DNA from: Zerene cesonia
Taxonomy: Eukaryota > Arthropoda > Insecta > Lepidoptera > Pieridae
DNA length: 64,000 bases
NCBI RefSeq assembly: GCF_012273895.1
Contig: NW_024045136.1
Span: 1-64,000 of the forward strand
Direction: 5' to 3'
Below the pieces are notes generated by a model that saw nothing but the letters and a program-made list of their open reading frames with translations, ran no database searches and was not told the origin of the DNA. A program made the translations under genes and the position numbers. The stretch's first letter is position 1, and each line of letters starts with the position of its first letter. This document shows, in pieces, positions 20,656-31,309 of the stretch.

Positions 20656-21410
20656 TTGCGTGAATTCTCCAAAAAAATTGCCAAAAACACACAAAACTAA
20701 TCCTCCATTAAGATTTATTGTGAGTTAATAGATACACCCACATAAAAACTATCACAACACATGTCTACGGTGCTTGCTCTCCTCAGAGGTAACACCAGTG
20801 TTTATGTTAAAAACTCATACCATTTTGTTAAGATATTAAGACTGTACATTAATAAAAAGTAATATTCCTTTACAAGAAGCAGGTGTGTACAAGTTAGACT
20901 GTGATTATGGTCTCTCCTACATCGGCCTAACAAAAAGAAGCATTGGTAGCCGACTGAAGGAACACATTGCGGATATCAAGCATAGGCGTCACAAAAAGTC
21001 TGCGGTATGTGAACACACTCTGGACAACAACCACTTCTTACGGTTCGACCAACCACAAATCCTCGCCAAAGAAAATATTTTTTTTCCAAGATTTGTACGT
21101 GAGGCTATTGAAATTAATAAATATCCAAATTTCAATGGAGGATGATTGAAAACTTTCCAACACCTGGGATCCTGTTATCATATCTTATCAAGAACTTAAA
21201 ACCCCATGTCAGACATACAAAAGACTAAAAGACACTATCAGCCAATACTGCCAACATCCGAAAAAATACTCTACATATAAACTGCGGAGAAATAGGTGGA
21301 GGTAGTTCGCAAACAACAATTTTTGTATCACCTTAAAGACATGTAATATCTTAGTCTCTTCGTTACCACGCTCGCTATAAAGTGTTCGAAACGTCGGGTT
21401 AATCTTTTAT
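20656..21410 (+). pseudogene. Penelope-like element piece 2 (RT N-part fused to GIY-YIG)
   Basis: At 20695-20830 a frame reads PPLRFIV, then LALLRGNTSVYVKNSYHFVK, the N-terminal RT region. It passes directly, with the catalytic RT missing, into a GIY-YIG endonuclease at 20885-21145: CDYGLSYIGLTKRSIGSRLK, EHIADIKHRR, FVREAIEINKYPN. The 3' region has GTGTTCGAAACGTCGGGTTAAT at about 21383. The endonuclease frame looks open; the element cannot move on its own. Its first 100 bp of the GIY-YIG region is nearly identical to 19075-19170. Confidence 0.8.
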
Positions 21411-21559
21411 TTATAAAAGATGAAGAGAAGAGAAAATATATAAAAGATGCCTAAAACCAAACTCCCTACATCTCTACATATTTGTGGAATGATTGCATGC
21501 CGATTTTAGAATCAATCAAATTTAAATCGGTGATTTTTAAAAATGGGGTTAGATACATA
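21411..21559. other. No gene seen
   Basis: Short AT-rich spacer between the Penelope-like and P-like pieces. Confidence 0.5.
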
Positions 21560-21594
21560 ATATAAAAACTTCAAAAAATGTAGACATATTTATC

Positions 21595-21765
21595 AGCTCA
21601 TTGTAATGAAACGAGTCTGATTACTAGAAATTTTAATCAAGATCCATTGGAATTTTTTTTAGTAGGTAGTATAAGAAGTGACGGTGTGAGGCATATTAAT
21701 CCTGATTGTAATCAATTTATGAGTGTGTATAAAAGTCTAATCATAAATAATTATAAATAAGTACA
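21595..21765 (+). pseudogene. P-element/THAP9-like transposase fragment
   Basis: One frame reads TRNFNQDPLEFF, GSIRSDGVRHINPDCNQFM and YKSLIINNY, matching the NQDxLENFFxxIR..NPTxxQF block near the C-terminus of P-type transposases. No further domain is seen on either side. Confidence 0.65.
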
Positions 21766-21777
21766 TTCATTTTGCGC

Positions 21778-21990
21778 TAAGGGGGCTACTGAAAACCTGC
21801 ACCTCTCCACTAATACGGTGAGGCAAATGCTGAGTAGTCCACCTTATCACAAATACTATCCAAACATTAGAATATATCCAATGCAATTTTTATTTTTATT
21901 ATTTATTGTTCTTAAAATGTATTAGTTGTAAGCTAAAATTGTTGTATTTGTGATTAAATGTATTTTCTTTCTTTCTTTCTTTCTTTCTAA
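21778..21990 (+). mobile_element. LINE-like 3' tail with TTTC microsatellite
   Basis: GGGGGCTACTGAAAACCTGC, then ACGGTGAGGCAAATGCTGAG, an AT-rich stretch and GATTAAATGTATTTTC running into (TTTC)n at 21965-21988. This is the look of a non-LTR retrotransposon 3' end with a simple-repeat tail. The coding part is absent. Confidence 0.5.
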
Positions 21991-22069
21991 TTGTGAAAAA
22001 GATTTCAATACACCAATACAATCCCAATGTCTTAATTTTGCGTTTAAACTTTCTATGACAGCATGCTCC

Positions 22070-22180
22070 ACAATTGATTCCAAAACTTTATACTACGCCT
22101 GTTGTAACAAGGTGGAATTTTTGGTTAAAATCTGTGATTTATTTGAATGAATATATGCAAATCTTATCAATTTTCTTAAT
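22070..22180 (+). pseudogene. hAT transposase RW-block fragment
   Basis: PKLYTTPVVTRWNFWLKSVI then YLNEYMQILSIFL matches the TRWxxWLxxxxYY block of CGGBP1-type hAT transposases, the same family as at 9608. Flanking frames are not clear. Confidence 0.6.
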
Positions 22181-22876
22181 GGATATGAATACGACAATTC
22201 TAGCACTATTTACCTCAAACAAAGGCTGTGAAGGCTCTTTTGGCGAAAAAACAATGAATAATTTATCAAGCGAAAATTCTATTGATCACAGCATGATGTT
22301 GAAGACAGCAGCTCAAAAGAGCTTGGATAAATTGTCCATCGCAAGTTCCTGTGTGTGTCGCATCTCAGTTTTGTGTGGGAGCCCAGTCAAACATTTAGAT
22401 TAAGGAAATTGGCGCAGTTAAACACTTACATAAACTTATACAGCACTAATGAAGATTTCCAAATTTTACATAGTATTTAGTATTTACAAGGCGTTTACAC
22501 CAACATCTTCTAATTTTAAAAGAAATTGTTCACCAAGTACCTCAATAATAGCAGTACCACTCATCAACCACTTGAAACTGTTCAGAGGTTCAAGAGCGAA
22601 TATCAGAAAGAAAGAAACAATAAATTAATTTTACCACATGATGATTTGATACAAATTTCAGATTTATTTGATTTCAACTTCTTTCCCATACAATCCAATG
22701 CTATTACCAACAAGGACGCTCAAGACATTCCTTCAGTACTAACTATAACTCCCGAGAAGTATGAATGTCAGAAATTAGCACCTGATAATCCAGAGCCAGC
22801 AAAATTAATTCATTGCAATAATAATTCAGCTACAATACAACTTTCACAAGATTTTCAAAAGTATGCCAATGGTTAG
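22181..22876 (+). pseudogene. Open frames of unknown origin after the hAT fragment
   Basis: Two frames (to 22403 and 22526-22876) encode polar, Asn/Gln-rich sequence (for example LPHDDLIQISDLFDFNFFP). They are in line with the hAT fragment and may be its degenerate downstream half. I recognise no domain. Confidence 0.25.
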
Positions 22877-22959
22877 TACACCAGACAGGAAAATGCTACA
22901 ATTACATACTTCTGTTTTGCGAGAACAAGAAAAAGAAAATTTACTCAATAAAGTTATAA

Positions 22960-23029
22960 TTGCACAGTTTATTACAAGGTCGTTTACCTTTTCTTTCAGT
23001 TGTTTTAGGCATTGTAATAAACTGTGCAA
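22960..23029. repeat. Inverted repeat, 18-bp perfect arms
   Basis: TTGCACAGTTTATTACAA (22960-22977) and TTGTAATAAACTGTGCAA (23012-23029) around 34 bases. It may be the terminal repeats of a very small MITE or a local inversion. Confidence 0.85.
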
Positions 23030-23519
23030 ATTGACTGTTAGATAAATGCACTTATAACTTTAATACTAAAAATACATATGCAATAATATCAGATAAGCAC
23101 AGAGCTATGTTTAATGAGATGATGTTTAAAGAGAAAAAAGAATCAGCACTGAAGAAAATAGAAAAAAGAATGAGAGTTAGAGAAGAAAACAAAATTATAA
23201 GACAATAATGTAATGTCAGGTATATAGAAAATGAAGGAAAGTACAAATAAATACCAGCAAAAATATGTTCAAAACCAACAACAACCAGCAATTATTTGTG
23301 TTGTGATGTGTACTCTTTGATATTTCACATGAAATGACCACACAAACACCAAGAGCATGTCCCAGAAGATATAAAATTAGACCTTTATGTGTGTGTGTAT
23401 ATTCATTGACTATATAATAATTGTGTCAGACTGTCCTAAAATTATATTTTTTGTCCAATATCTGTGTATTTTATTCATTTTTTGATGTGAAACATCTATA
23501 GCCGCACGTAAAATTTCTG
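23030..23519. other. No gene seen
   Basis: AT-rich. A 79-codon hydrophobic minus-strand frame over A-rich DNA is probably chance. Confidence 0.55.
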
Positions 23520-23556
23520 GCGTGGCGACGCATGCCGTGGCAACGCGTCGCCACGC
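23520..23556. repeat. GC-rich inverted repeat
   Basis: GCGTGGCGACGC and GCGTCGCCACGC, 12-bp perfect arms around 13 bases, in otherwise very AT-rich DNA. Looks like a transposon terminus or subterminal hairpin. Confidence 0.75.
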
Positions 23557-23744
23557 TAAATGATAGTGTATAATATATACAGTCTATATGCAGTAGTGTG
23601 TATGGTGTAATATTTTATTTTATCATTATGACATATTTAGTTCCTATCACAGTCATCTGCCAGACGTCCCGTGACAATATAATAATAATGAATATTCGTT
23701 TAAAAATTCACTTATACTGTCCATGACTGGTGACTTTACCATAA

Positions 23745-23904
23745 TATTTAAAAAATAAATCAAGGATCAAGGAACTCGGACATACAAGCACCAAAAATAC
23801 GATTTACACAACAATATTGACTTGGGAGTAGAACCCTTTAAAATATACTACAATAAACACAATAGAAATAACTGGGAAATTAACTGTCACATGCACAAAA
23901 ATAA
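23745..23904 (+). other. Short open stretch of unknown origin
   Basis: Reads GTRTYKHQKYDLHNNIDLGV, then KIYYNKHNRNNWEINCHMHK, before running into the tandem repeat. It has some protein-like character (CHMH pair) but I cannot name it. Confidence 0.2.
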
Positions 23905-24299
23905 AAAAAACTTACACAAAAGACAAATTTCTACAGACTGAAAAACCAAACGAACAACTAAATACCTATGCAAATAGTTCTGATTGATTAGAAATTGATT
24001 GTAAAATATGCTAATTGTTATTGTAACACCATGTGGCGTGGGTGATTATGTAAAATTTTTACTATTTAAAACCTATTAAGCGTTAACCTACGCAGAAAAC
24101 AAAGCCTAAAAAAACTTACACACAAGAACAAATTTCTACAGACTGAAAAACCAAACGACCAACTAAATACCTATGCAAATAATTATAATTGATTGTAAAA
24201 CTAACTGTTATTGTAACACCACGTGGAGTGGGTGATTTTGTAAAATTTTTACTATTTAAAAACTATGAAGCGTTAACCTACGCAGAAAACAAAGCCTAG
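23905..24299. repeat. Tandem duplication, about 204 and 190 bp
   Basis: Two head-to-tail units with CTTACAC at 23911 and 24115. Both contain AATTTCTACAGACTGAAAAA, TATTGTAACACCA, TGGGTGATT, and end GCAGAAAACAAAGCCTA. Roughly 90 percent alike by eye with small indels. Confidence 0.85.
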
Positions 24300-25730
24300 G
24301 ATCACACCCGCAGTCAGAAAAGAAAATATTGAATAACTGACAGCCATGAGCCACACTGCAGTTGCACAGATGCTATATAGACTATAGTTTATAGTTTATA
24401 CCTTGTACCCATAGACTATATTCATACTAAAAACCACAGAATAAGTAATGCACTACGTACTAGAAACTAATGCCCGTATCGTAGCGTAGTAGCCGGTTCA
24501 CACGGCGCACATTTGTTTGCAATGACATGTTTGCACAAACGGCACGGGTAAACGTGAAATTTGAGGTACTTGGAAGTTGACGCTAAAATTGTAAAACTTT
24601 GTATCTCGCATAAAATGCGGTTGTTAGCGGAAGGTACTGTAGTGTCTGGACGAATGTTCAAAATTTTGCAAGTAAGAAAAGAATGAGATACATTATATAT
24701 GCATATATTAAATAGCTTATATGCAAATTTGCAATACTCTATGGCTCAGAGGCTGATGAATTAAGTATTTATGCCGTGTGGACAATGGGTATTGCACAGT
24801 CTTTAGTTTTCATAGCATAAGACTGTGTCATGTGGACTCGCTATTAAACTACTCTTTACCTAGTACACATATAGCATAACCAGTATAATGTTCTCTGTGT
24901 TATAACTATAATAGTACTATGAAGTAACAAGTTTTGAATTGACTATCGACGAATGCCGTATGGAAGCAAATGCAAGCGTCAATTATTATAATTATACACA
25001 TATTTTCTGCAGGCATGTATGCATAAATCAGATTGTTTAAGTAAGTATTTCAAAAAAAAAAACTCACTTGCATGAAAATATTCGTATAAAATTTCGCAAT
25101 TATAATATTAAGTAGGACAGTATACCTATTAACTAATTACTCTATGACACAGTTTAGCAGATGGCATAGGCCCAAACCGCACAACATGTCTTACTCTATT
25201 AATCTACTCTTTGCTCTGAACTGCACAGGCTAGACTGTGTCTTATTTAATGTTTTATGTTGCCAGATTCATAACCAGAGACAACACTTAAACGCAACACA
25301 ACAATATGTATGTATAGCAATTTAAAAAAATTTATTATATCATAGTAAATAATAACCAAATCATTTAATACATATTTTACACTCTATAAATTAATTTACT
25401 CAATATATAAAATATAATTAAAATTTTTCTATGCAGTTTATCCGAACATGGATTAAAGTATTTGTTATCTCTTGTAAACGTCAAAGCTCAAAGTCGGAAA
25501 GATTATCAATCACAAAAATGTAATTGTTATACATTAGAATGGTAAAACTTTTAATATTTAATTTGCAATAATTTAAAGTTAAGTGCAATATTAATTACAG
25601 TTAGAACTTCGAAGTACGCCTTTATAAATTAGTTTAAAATTTATATAAAGCAATAGGATTCTTATAAGAAACATTTGTTCTATTTCAATATGAGAATAAA
25701 CAAATTTTACGTGCTCTATTAAAGTTCATA
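24300..25730. other. No gene seen; possible Harbinger-like MITE ends
   Basis: AT-rich. GCCGGTTCACACGGCGCACA at about 24491 and several ACTGTGTC/GTGTGGAC words up to 25250 suggest one or two non-autonomous DNA transposons, but ends cannot be fixed. The 24467-24661 open frame is over this repeat-like DNA. Confidence 0.35.
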
Positions 25731-25853
25731 GTTCAGCTTTCGTGAGTGATGAATATTCGGACTAGTTCGCGTTAATTTGCAAAGTTTTTGTTGATTCAAT
25801 CATGTGTTAATTCCGAGATCTGAAGACGAACAGTGCAGTGAGACTTTTCTATA

Positions 25854-25881
25854 ATGGGGCTTACGGGAAGCGCTATACCAG
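25854..25881 (+). CDS. neur: Candidate alternative first coding exon of neuralized
   Basis: ATG 25854 has A at -3 and G at +4, reads MGLTGSAIP, and then meets a consensus donor (CAG|GTAAGA, GT at 25882-25883). Twenty-eight coding bases leave phase 1, exactly the phase needed by the neur acceptor at 61056. The join would give MGLTGSAIPA followed by the first NHR domain. From memory, fly Neur begins MGLSDIPA, which is strikingly alike. Gly2 with Ser6 fits the N-myristoylation pattern. This isoform would lack the basic stretch coded at 42107-42167. No neighbouring gene on the plus strand competes for the exon. It is an inference from phase, context and similarity; no transcript evidence is available. 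Confidence 0.45.
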
Positions 25882-26340
25882 GTAAGAATCATTACTAATG
25901 AAATGAGTACGCAATTAATGATAATAATAAAGGCATGTTTCCGCAATTCGAGGTCAAGCGCCTTCTTTGCGTGAAAAGTTAAAGAGGATAAAAAGTCAAA
26001 GATGAAAACACTCACAGCTCCTCCATGAAGCTTAGCAGCTTTTGAGGGCTGCCGAAAGCTTGAGGAAGGGACCCAGGTGAACCTAAAACTCGAGAGTTTT
26101 CTTGCCACTGTATAAGTAAATGTCTCTATTTTAAAATAACCTGTTTAAGTTTGGGTGTGGAATGGTGATCTAAAGATGCAAAACTATTATAATTTTAATG
26201 CGATAAATATCAATTGTGTGTTTTTATCAATATGATTATTTAAATACATGTTTATCTAATTTTTTACTCATATGTAATATGAAGGTATGATAATGCATCT
26301 GTTTTTATTGTTTATAAAATAAATTTTGGTATGAAATCCT
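25882..26340. other. No feature seen
   Basis: AT-rich, presumed first part of the long neur intron if the exon at 25854 is real. The 102-codon minus-strand frame at 25800-26108 overlaps that exon and shows no family features. Confidence 0.45.
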
Positions 26341-26540
26341 TTTTATATTATTAAATACCAGAAGCTTGTCCTGCCTGGATAATTAGATCTTGTTTTATCC
26401 CAAGGGAGTAATTAATGGGGATAAAAAGTATCCTATCACCCAAGTTAGCTCTGTATACCAAATTTTATCAAAATCCATTCATAGTTTCAGAGTGATTCAC
26501 GGACAAACATCCATTCCATCCAACATTGGTATGTGCACAT
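26341..26540 (-). mobile_element. Helitron-like remnant, unplaced family
   Basis: GTTTTATCCCAAGGGAGTAAT, then CAAATTTTATCAAAATCCATTC and a CACGGACAAACATCCATTCC tail, the usual layout of these elements read backwards. No clear ends. Confidence 0.4.
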
Positions 26541-26720
26541 ACTATCGTAATATATTTATTGAACAGTAAACAATTTAATAGTTTTAATATATTATAAATA
26601 TGGATATTATGATCAAATTTTTAAAGACACATAATAAATTGATTGTCCATGGGGTTTTATACCTGCATCCCTCACTTTACTATGCAAACCTTAAACAACT
26701 GTTTCATAAATTATATAATA

Positions 26721-26930
26721 CTAGCTTTTGCCTTTGGTTTTGCACGCGATGAATTTGGAGTAGTTTAATAAATGTTGTTATATATATAAAACTTCCTTTT
26801 GAATCACTTTATCTATTAAAAAGCCCATCAAAATCCATTGTGTAGTTTTAAACATGTGAGCACACATACATGCATACAAAGGGGCCTACATGGGCAGCAA
26901 CAGTGATGTACACAAATGATAGCCGCTTGG
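26721..26930 (-). mobile_element. Helitron-like element, family D
   Basis: CTAG at 26721-26724 starts CTAGCTTTTGCCTTTGG, with GGAGTAGTTTAATAAATG and TCAAAATCCATTGTGTAGTT as in copies at 39115 and 58047. The 5' end is not clear. Confidence 0.6.
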
Positions 26931-27212
26931 ACTTTGGACTCTCCCTTTGATTTTTAGGAATAAAATGTAATAATGTGTGCTAAAATACAAATTTTATATG
27001 TTACTCCAAAGGATTTTTAATTGAAGGACTACACATATCTTACTAGACTTTTTTTTATTAGAATTTACATAGATTATTCACTAGCTCTTTACAGAGTATA
27101 GATATGGAAATTATTTAATCCCGATCATTCTAAAGAACCTAAACTGCTAAGCTTATGAAATTATTCTATAGTCAATAATCCTACTATATATATATTATAT
27201 ATTATATAAATA

Positions 27213-27377
27213 TTAGTGTTGTGTTTGTTGCTCTTTCACACAAAAACTGCTTAACCGATTGCAATGAAATTTGGTATGTAGACAGCTGGACAGCTGAAAT
27301 AACATATAGGCAACCGTATATCCCGATATTCCTATGGGATACAGACTTACGCGGGTGAAACCCTGGGGCGCAGATAG
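27213..27377 (+). mobile_element. Helitron-like element, family A, degraded
   Basis: TTGTTGCTCTTTCACACAAA, GACAGCTGGACAGCTGAAAT, CCCGATATTCCTATGGGATA and a mutated end (GCGCAGATAG). Confidence 0.75.
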
Positions 27378-27479
27378 TCCTTGATAAGTGTACAAAGCAT
27401 GTGTCACATCTGTCCGCTTGGAGTGAGTCATAATGGAGTAACAAGCCAACCTACAAACATACAAATGCAAAATTTAATT

Positions 27480-28394
27480 TGATCTAGTTGTAGGCTATAT
27501 GTATTCCACATGCAAAGCTGGTACAGACCACTTAAATAAACTTATAAGAAAGACATGTTTTTAGTTACATCACATATATGTCAGGAATGGCTGAACGGAT
27601 TTTAATGATTTTTTTTTAAATTCATGTTGACTAGCACATGGATCGACATATTAACTTATAGCATCCGAATGCTACTGTGTTTCGTTTTAGAATTAGCGGT
27701 GATGGAGGCCCATTTTACTCACCTTTCTCCGTCTCTACTATTATTCTTGTTGTCTTTCCTTTCCTTATACCTATAACCCTTAAAAGTGAGCAACTTATTT
27801 GCTTTGATTTGATTGGTTGCCAGTTCTAACTTCTAACATAAAAATAAAAATAACTTTAAATTTAGAATTTTCTCAAGGAAATTTCAAGCCCCTTTAGAAC
27901 TTACATTCGGCAGCCTTCATTGATAAAGTTGTGTTTCAAAAACTTTTTCGTGCAAAAAAGTGCTTAAGGTTTAGCTTATTCATAATATTATAATACCATA
28001 TGATTATGTCGACATCTCTTGGTAAAATTGAGCGCTGAATTAAACACGTACAGTATGGTCTGTTAGTTTGTGACGCAGTATGTAGATGGCGTGGAAAGCA
28101 ATTGTAGTTGTAGATACGAAATGGGAAAACGGTACAAAACAAAAATACAATCGAATTGAGAATCTGCATTGTTTTTAGCAACGTCAGTAAAAATATGGTA
28201 TTATAAAACTTTGTCTGATATTTATTCCAATATCAAACAGTGACGTTGATGTATACTTTTATTGTTTTCACACAAAAAATGCTGGACCAAAATCAATGAT
28301 TCCTTCACCATAAGAAAACTGCATCTCCACTGCCCGATTCACCCGCGGTCAGTATAAAATAGCTGATAGCAGATTTTATTTATATAGATATTGC
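27480..28394. other. No feature seen
   Basis: AT-rich presumed intron or intergenic DNA; no supported gene or clear repeat ends. Confidence 0.45.
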
Positions 28395-28538
28395 TAGAGT
28401 AATGTTTTGTGTATGTCTGTTACGATTTCACGCCTAAACTAATGAACTAATTTTAATTAAACTTACACAGGTACACAGGTAGATCTTGGGAAAGGACATA
28501 GGTTTGTTTTTATCGCGCAATTTAGGGCAGAAGGCTAG
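28395..28538 (+). mobile_element. Helitron-like element, degraded variant
   Basis: GTCTGTTACGATTTCACGCC, then GGAAAGGACATAGG and TTTTTATCGCGCAA, ending GGCTAG at 28533-28538. Same variant as at 3937. Confidence 0.55.
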
Positions 28539-30181
28539 TTATATTAAATGTTCATATACTTGAATTGAATTTAAAAGTAAATAACATATAAGTACTAAAA
28601 GCACGCTTTAACTATTTAATCAATTAAATTGTCTCACTTGCTCCTACAGAGTGCAAGGAAATTATTTATTCCTGGCATGAAATTATTGTATTGTCACCGA
28701 TCCTTGATAAAAAATATTCAAAAAACTAAGATTCGACACATATTAGATTATATTATATTGTTTATGATAATTTACCGAACATTATAATATATTTGTTTTT
28801 TATATAGGTATGTAGTTAACAAAAAGCTATTTATATTCGGATTATAAATTCTGTTATTTTTAATTCGAAATCCAAAAATATTAGAATAAAATACTTTTTA
28901 ACCTTATACTAAATATAATAATAATAAAATACTTTTTTATTACATTTACGTAGTAACTATTTACCCTGTGGTAACGTTCGTGAACATTAATTGTGTAACA
29001 ATTTAGAATTAAAAATAAACGCTCAAAATTGTTACCTATTGATTCACATTATGCAACCTTTCCGAACTTCTTCCCACGGATCTTCTAGACGATGATTAAA
29101 AAAAAATGGGTTAGGCGGGAATTCAAACCTTAATACAGTATCCGAAAAAATACATACAATTACAAATTTGAATTTCCAGATTTGTATATCGATGTTTTTT
29201 TTCGCGTTATGCAAGTTTTCAGTGGTCCTATTAACCTCCATGGATCTTGTAAAAATAGTTTTAAAAGAACATGTATTTTCGATGCATTTTTGGTTGAACT
29301 ATGGGACGTTTCTTATAGATGCTTGATAATTTACAGATACATTGTGCTTAAAATAATTTGAAATTCGAATGATAGTTGTTCAAACGAAAAGGTCGTAAGC
29401 AAAATCTATATTATATGAATAATATTATTTGTTGTCTTGTAATAAAGTCCTCATTGCTTTAAAGGTTCATCGTACATTACATTTAAAAAATTCATAGCAT
29501 ATTTTTGAACAGCTGACGATCAGCTGTAGCGCAACTACCTGTCATTCTTTTATTTTTTTCCACTGTTTTTTTTTTTTGTAGCGCACGTGTATTTTGCAAG
29601 TATAAAGGCCAGTACGAAATGGACCTCGACGACGCGATCAAAAGTATATTATATAGCATTGCAATAAAGTCGATTATCCGCTAAACTGTAACAGGACAAA
29701 CAAATTCCTTGCACAATGCATAAAGTATAAAGGAGGTTGGTTAGGCAAAAGGTTTTTGTTTATTTTTTCAAATCAGCTGATGCAAGGAAATGCTAGAGAA
29801 AGGCATGTTCAGAATCATATGATAATTGTTTACGGCCTGTCAGTTGGTGTAAGGTGTGTTTTTGTATTGGAATACTTTCTATATATATATATAGCATAAA
29901 CAATAAACGCTAGAACACTATGAGAACAAACATACAAACTTAACAATAACTAACTTTCCGCACTCGGCTTCGCGTTGTTTTAATTTAAATGTAAAAAACT
30001 ATTATAAACTAATAGTCATCCTCGAGAACTATGTTATCGATTGGACAAAACAGAATGCAAAACGTCGCAGTCCTTTTCGAATTTTATCGCTGACAGATAG
30101 ACTGATACTATGTATTATAAAAATAAATAAATAGATTAAGTTGGGGTGGGACAATTATTTTTTCGATCTTTATAAAAATAA
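28539..30181. other. No gene seen; E-box palindrome at 29509-29527
   Basis: AT-rich, without supported genes. Includes the paired E-box listed separately, an ATCAGCTGAT at about 29773 and a CACGTG at about 29584. Confidence 0.45.
29509..29527. promoter_or_regulatory. Palindromic double E-box, copy 1
   Basis: ACAGCTGA-CGA-TCAGCTGT: two CAGCTG boxes 11 bp apart, about one helical turn, as a perfect 8-bp inverted repeat with a 3-bp spacer. The same arrangement occurs at 31291. Confidence 0.45.
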
Positions 30182-30290
30182 CTAGCTGCGCCCCGCGGTT
30201 TCACCCGCGTAAGTCCGTATCCCATAGGAATATCGGGATAAACAGTTGATTATATGTTATTCCAGTTGTCCAGCTGTCTACGTACCAATA
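30182..30290 (-). mobile_element. Helitron-like element, family A, 3' part
   Basis: CTAGCTGCGCCCCGCGGTTT then the ATCGGGATAAA and CCAGCTGTCTACGTACC blocks; the 5' half is missing. Confidence 0.75.
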
Positions 30291-30340
30291 CTTATTACGT
30301 ACCGATATTTATTTATTATCATCCTATCCTACTACATATA

Positions 30341-30534
30341 TCCTACTAATATTATAAATGCGAAAGTTTGTATGTGTGTGCGTTTGTTGCTCTTTCACGC
30401 AAATACTACTGAACCCATTGCAATGAAATTTGGTATGTAGACAGCTGGACAACTGGAATAACATAAAGGCATTTTTATCCCGATATTTCTACGGGATACG
30501 GACTTACGCGGGAGAAACCGCGGGGCGCAGCTAG
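30341..30534 (+). mobile_element. Helitron-like element, family A, full length
   Basis: Runs from TCCTACTAATATTATAAATG to GGCGCAGCTAG, 194 bp, with an A before and a T after. A CGCGG/CCGCG hairpin lies just before the CTAG end. The A|TC...CTAG|T borders and hairpin are the hallmarks of a non-autonomous Helitron. Confidence 0.85.
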
Positions 30535-30544
30535 TGTTAATATA

Positions 30545-30708
30545 TGTAGATTACATGTCACGTTGTTAATCCGCGATGGTTCTTCTAAACTACTCAACCG
30601 ATTTTAATCAAATCTGCGCACCGTGTGCAGTTTGATACAACTTAAAAGAGGATTGTTTATATTATTTCTATTAATGACTGCCCGAGCGGAGCTGGGGCGT
30701 GCAACTAG
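30545..30708 (+). mobile_element. Helitron-like element, family F
   Basis: CTACTCAACCGATTTTAATC in the middle and GCCCGAGCGGAGCTGGGGCG before CAACTAG (CTAG 30705-30708). It directly follows the copy ending at 30534. The 5' end is uncertain. Confidence 0.55.
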
Positions 30709-30835
30709 TAAATATTAAAAAATAAGTTCCTTTAAGTTAAAATCAATGAAAACGCTGCCGTATGTTTTTTATACGACATGTCTACATTTAAATCTAAACT
30801 AAAATTATAAAGGTAAGGGGAAATATTTGTGATTT

Positions 30836-31010
30836 CAACCGACTTCAAGAAAGGAGGAGTTTTATCAATTCAATTGTTTTTTTTTTTTTTGTGTATGTTG
30901 CCTCATAATGTTTAACTACGTGTACCGATTTTTATGATTATTTTTTTAATTGAAAGTTGGTATTTTGGTTCTGATTTATTTTTGAAGTTCTGGCAATATG
31001 AACGCGGTTT
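30836..31010 (+). repeat. Dispersed repeat starting TTCAACCGACTTCAA
   Basis: TTTCAACCGACTTCAAGAAA, a poly-T stretch, then ACCGATTTTTATGATT. Other copies at 39893 (plus), 50400-50573 and 61600-61712 (minus). Confidence 0.6.
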
Positions 31011-31290
31011 TAGTTTTTCTAAAAAATAATGATACAAATAGCACGATTATTTTAAACGAAATTAAATAAGTTTTCAAAAGTACCTAAAGCTACCACGTGG
31101 AATACCTGACATCTAACAAAGACATATTGAAAGTGCCTCGCTGAAGCATTCGAGACGAATAAAAAAAACTAGTCTAAATGTCTCATAAATTGCATAGCAA
31201 CCGAAATGTGTAGGCATTTTTCTATTGACCAATTTAAACTCTATGTACGTGGAAATAAGTGCGTTAATTTTGAATTTTCTTTTTATGGGG

Positions 31291-31309
31291 ACAGCTGAGC
31301 GTCAGCTGT
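31291..31309. promoter_or_regulatory. Palindromic double E-box, copy 2
   Basis: ACAGCTGA-GCG-TCAGCTGT, the same arrangement and spacing as at 29509 with a different 3-bp centre. Confidence 0.45.

Noticed and set aside
20967..21149. Second frame over the GIY-YIG region
   Set aside because: Out-of-frame shadow of the endonuclease frame.
25800..26108. 102-codon minus-strand frame
   Set aside because: No recognisable protein; overlaps the better supported plus-strand exon with start context and donor.
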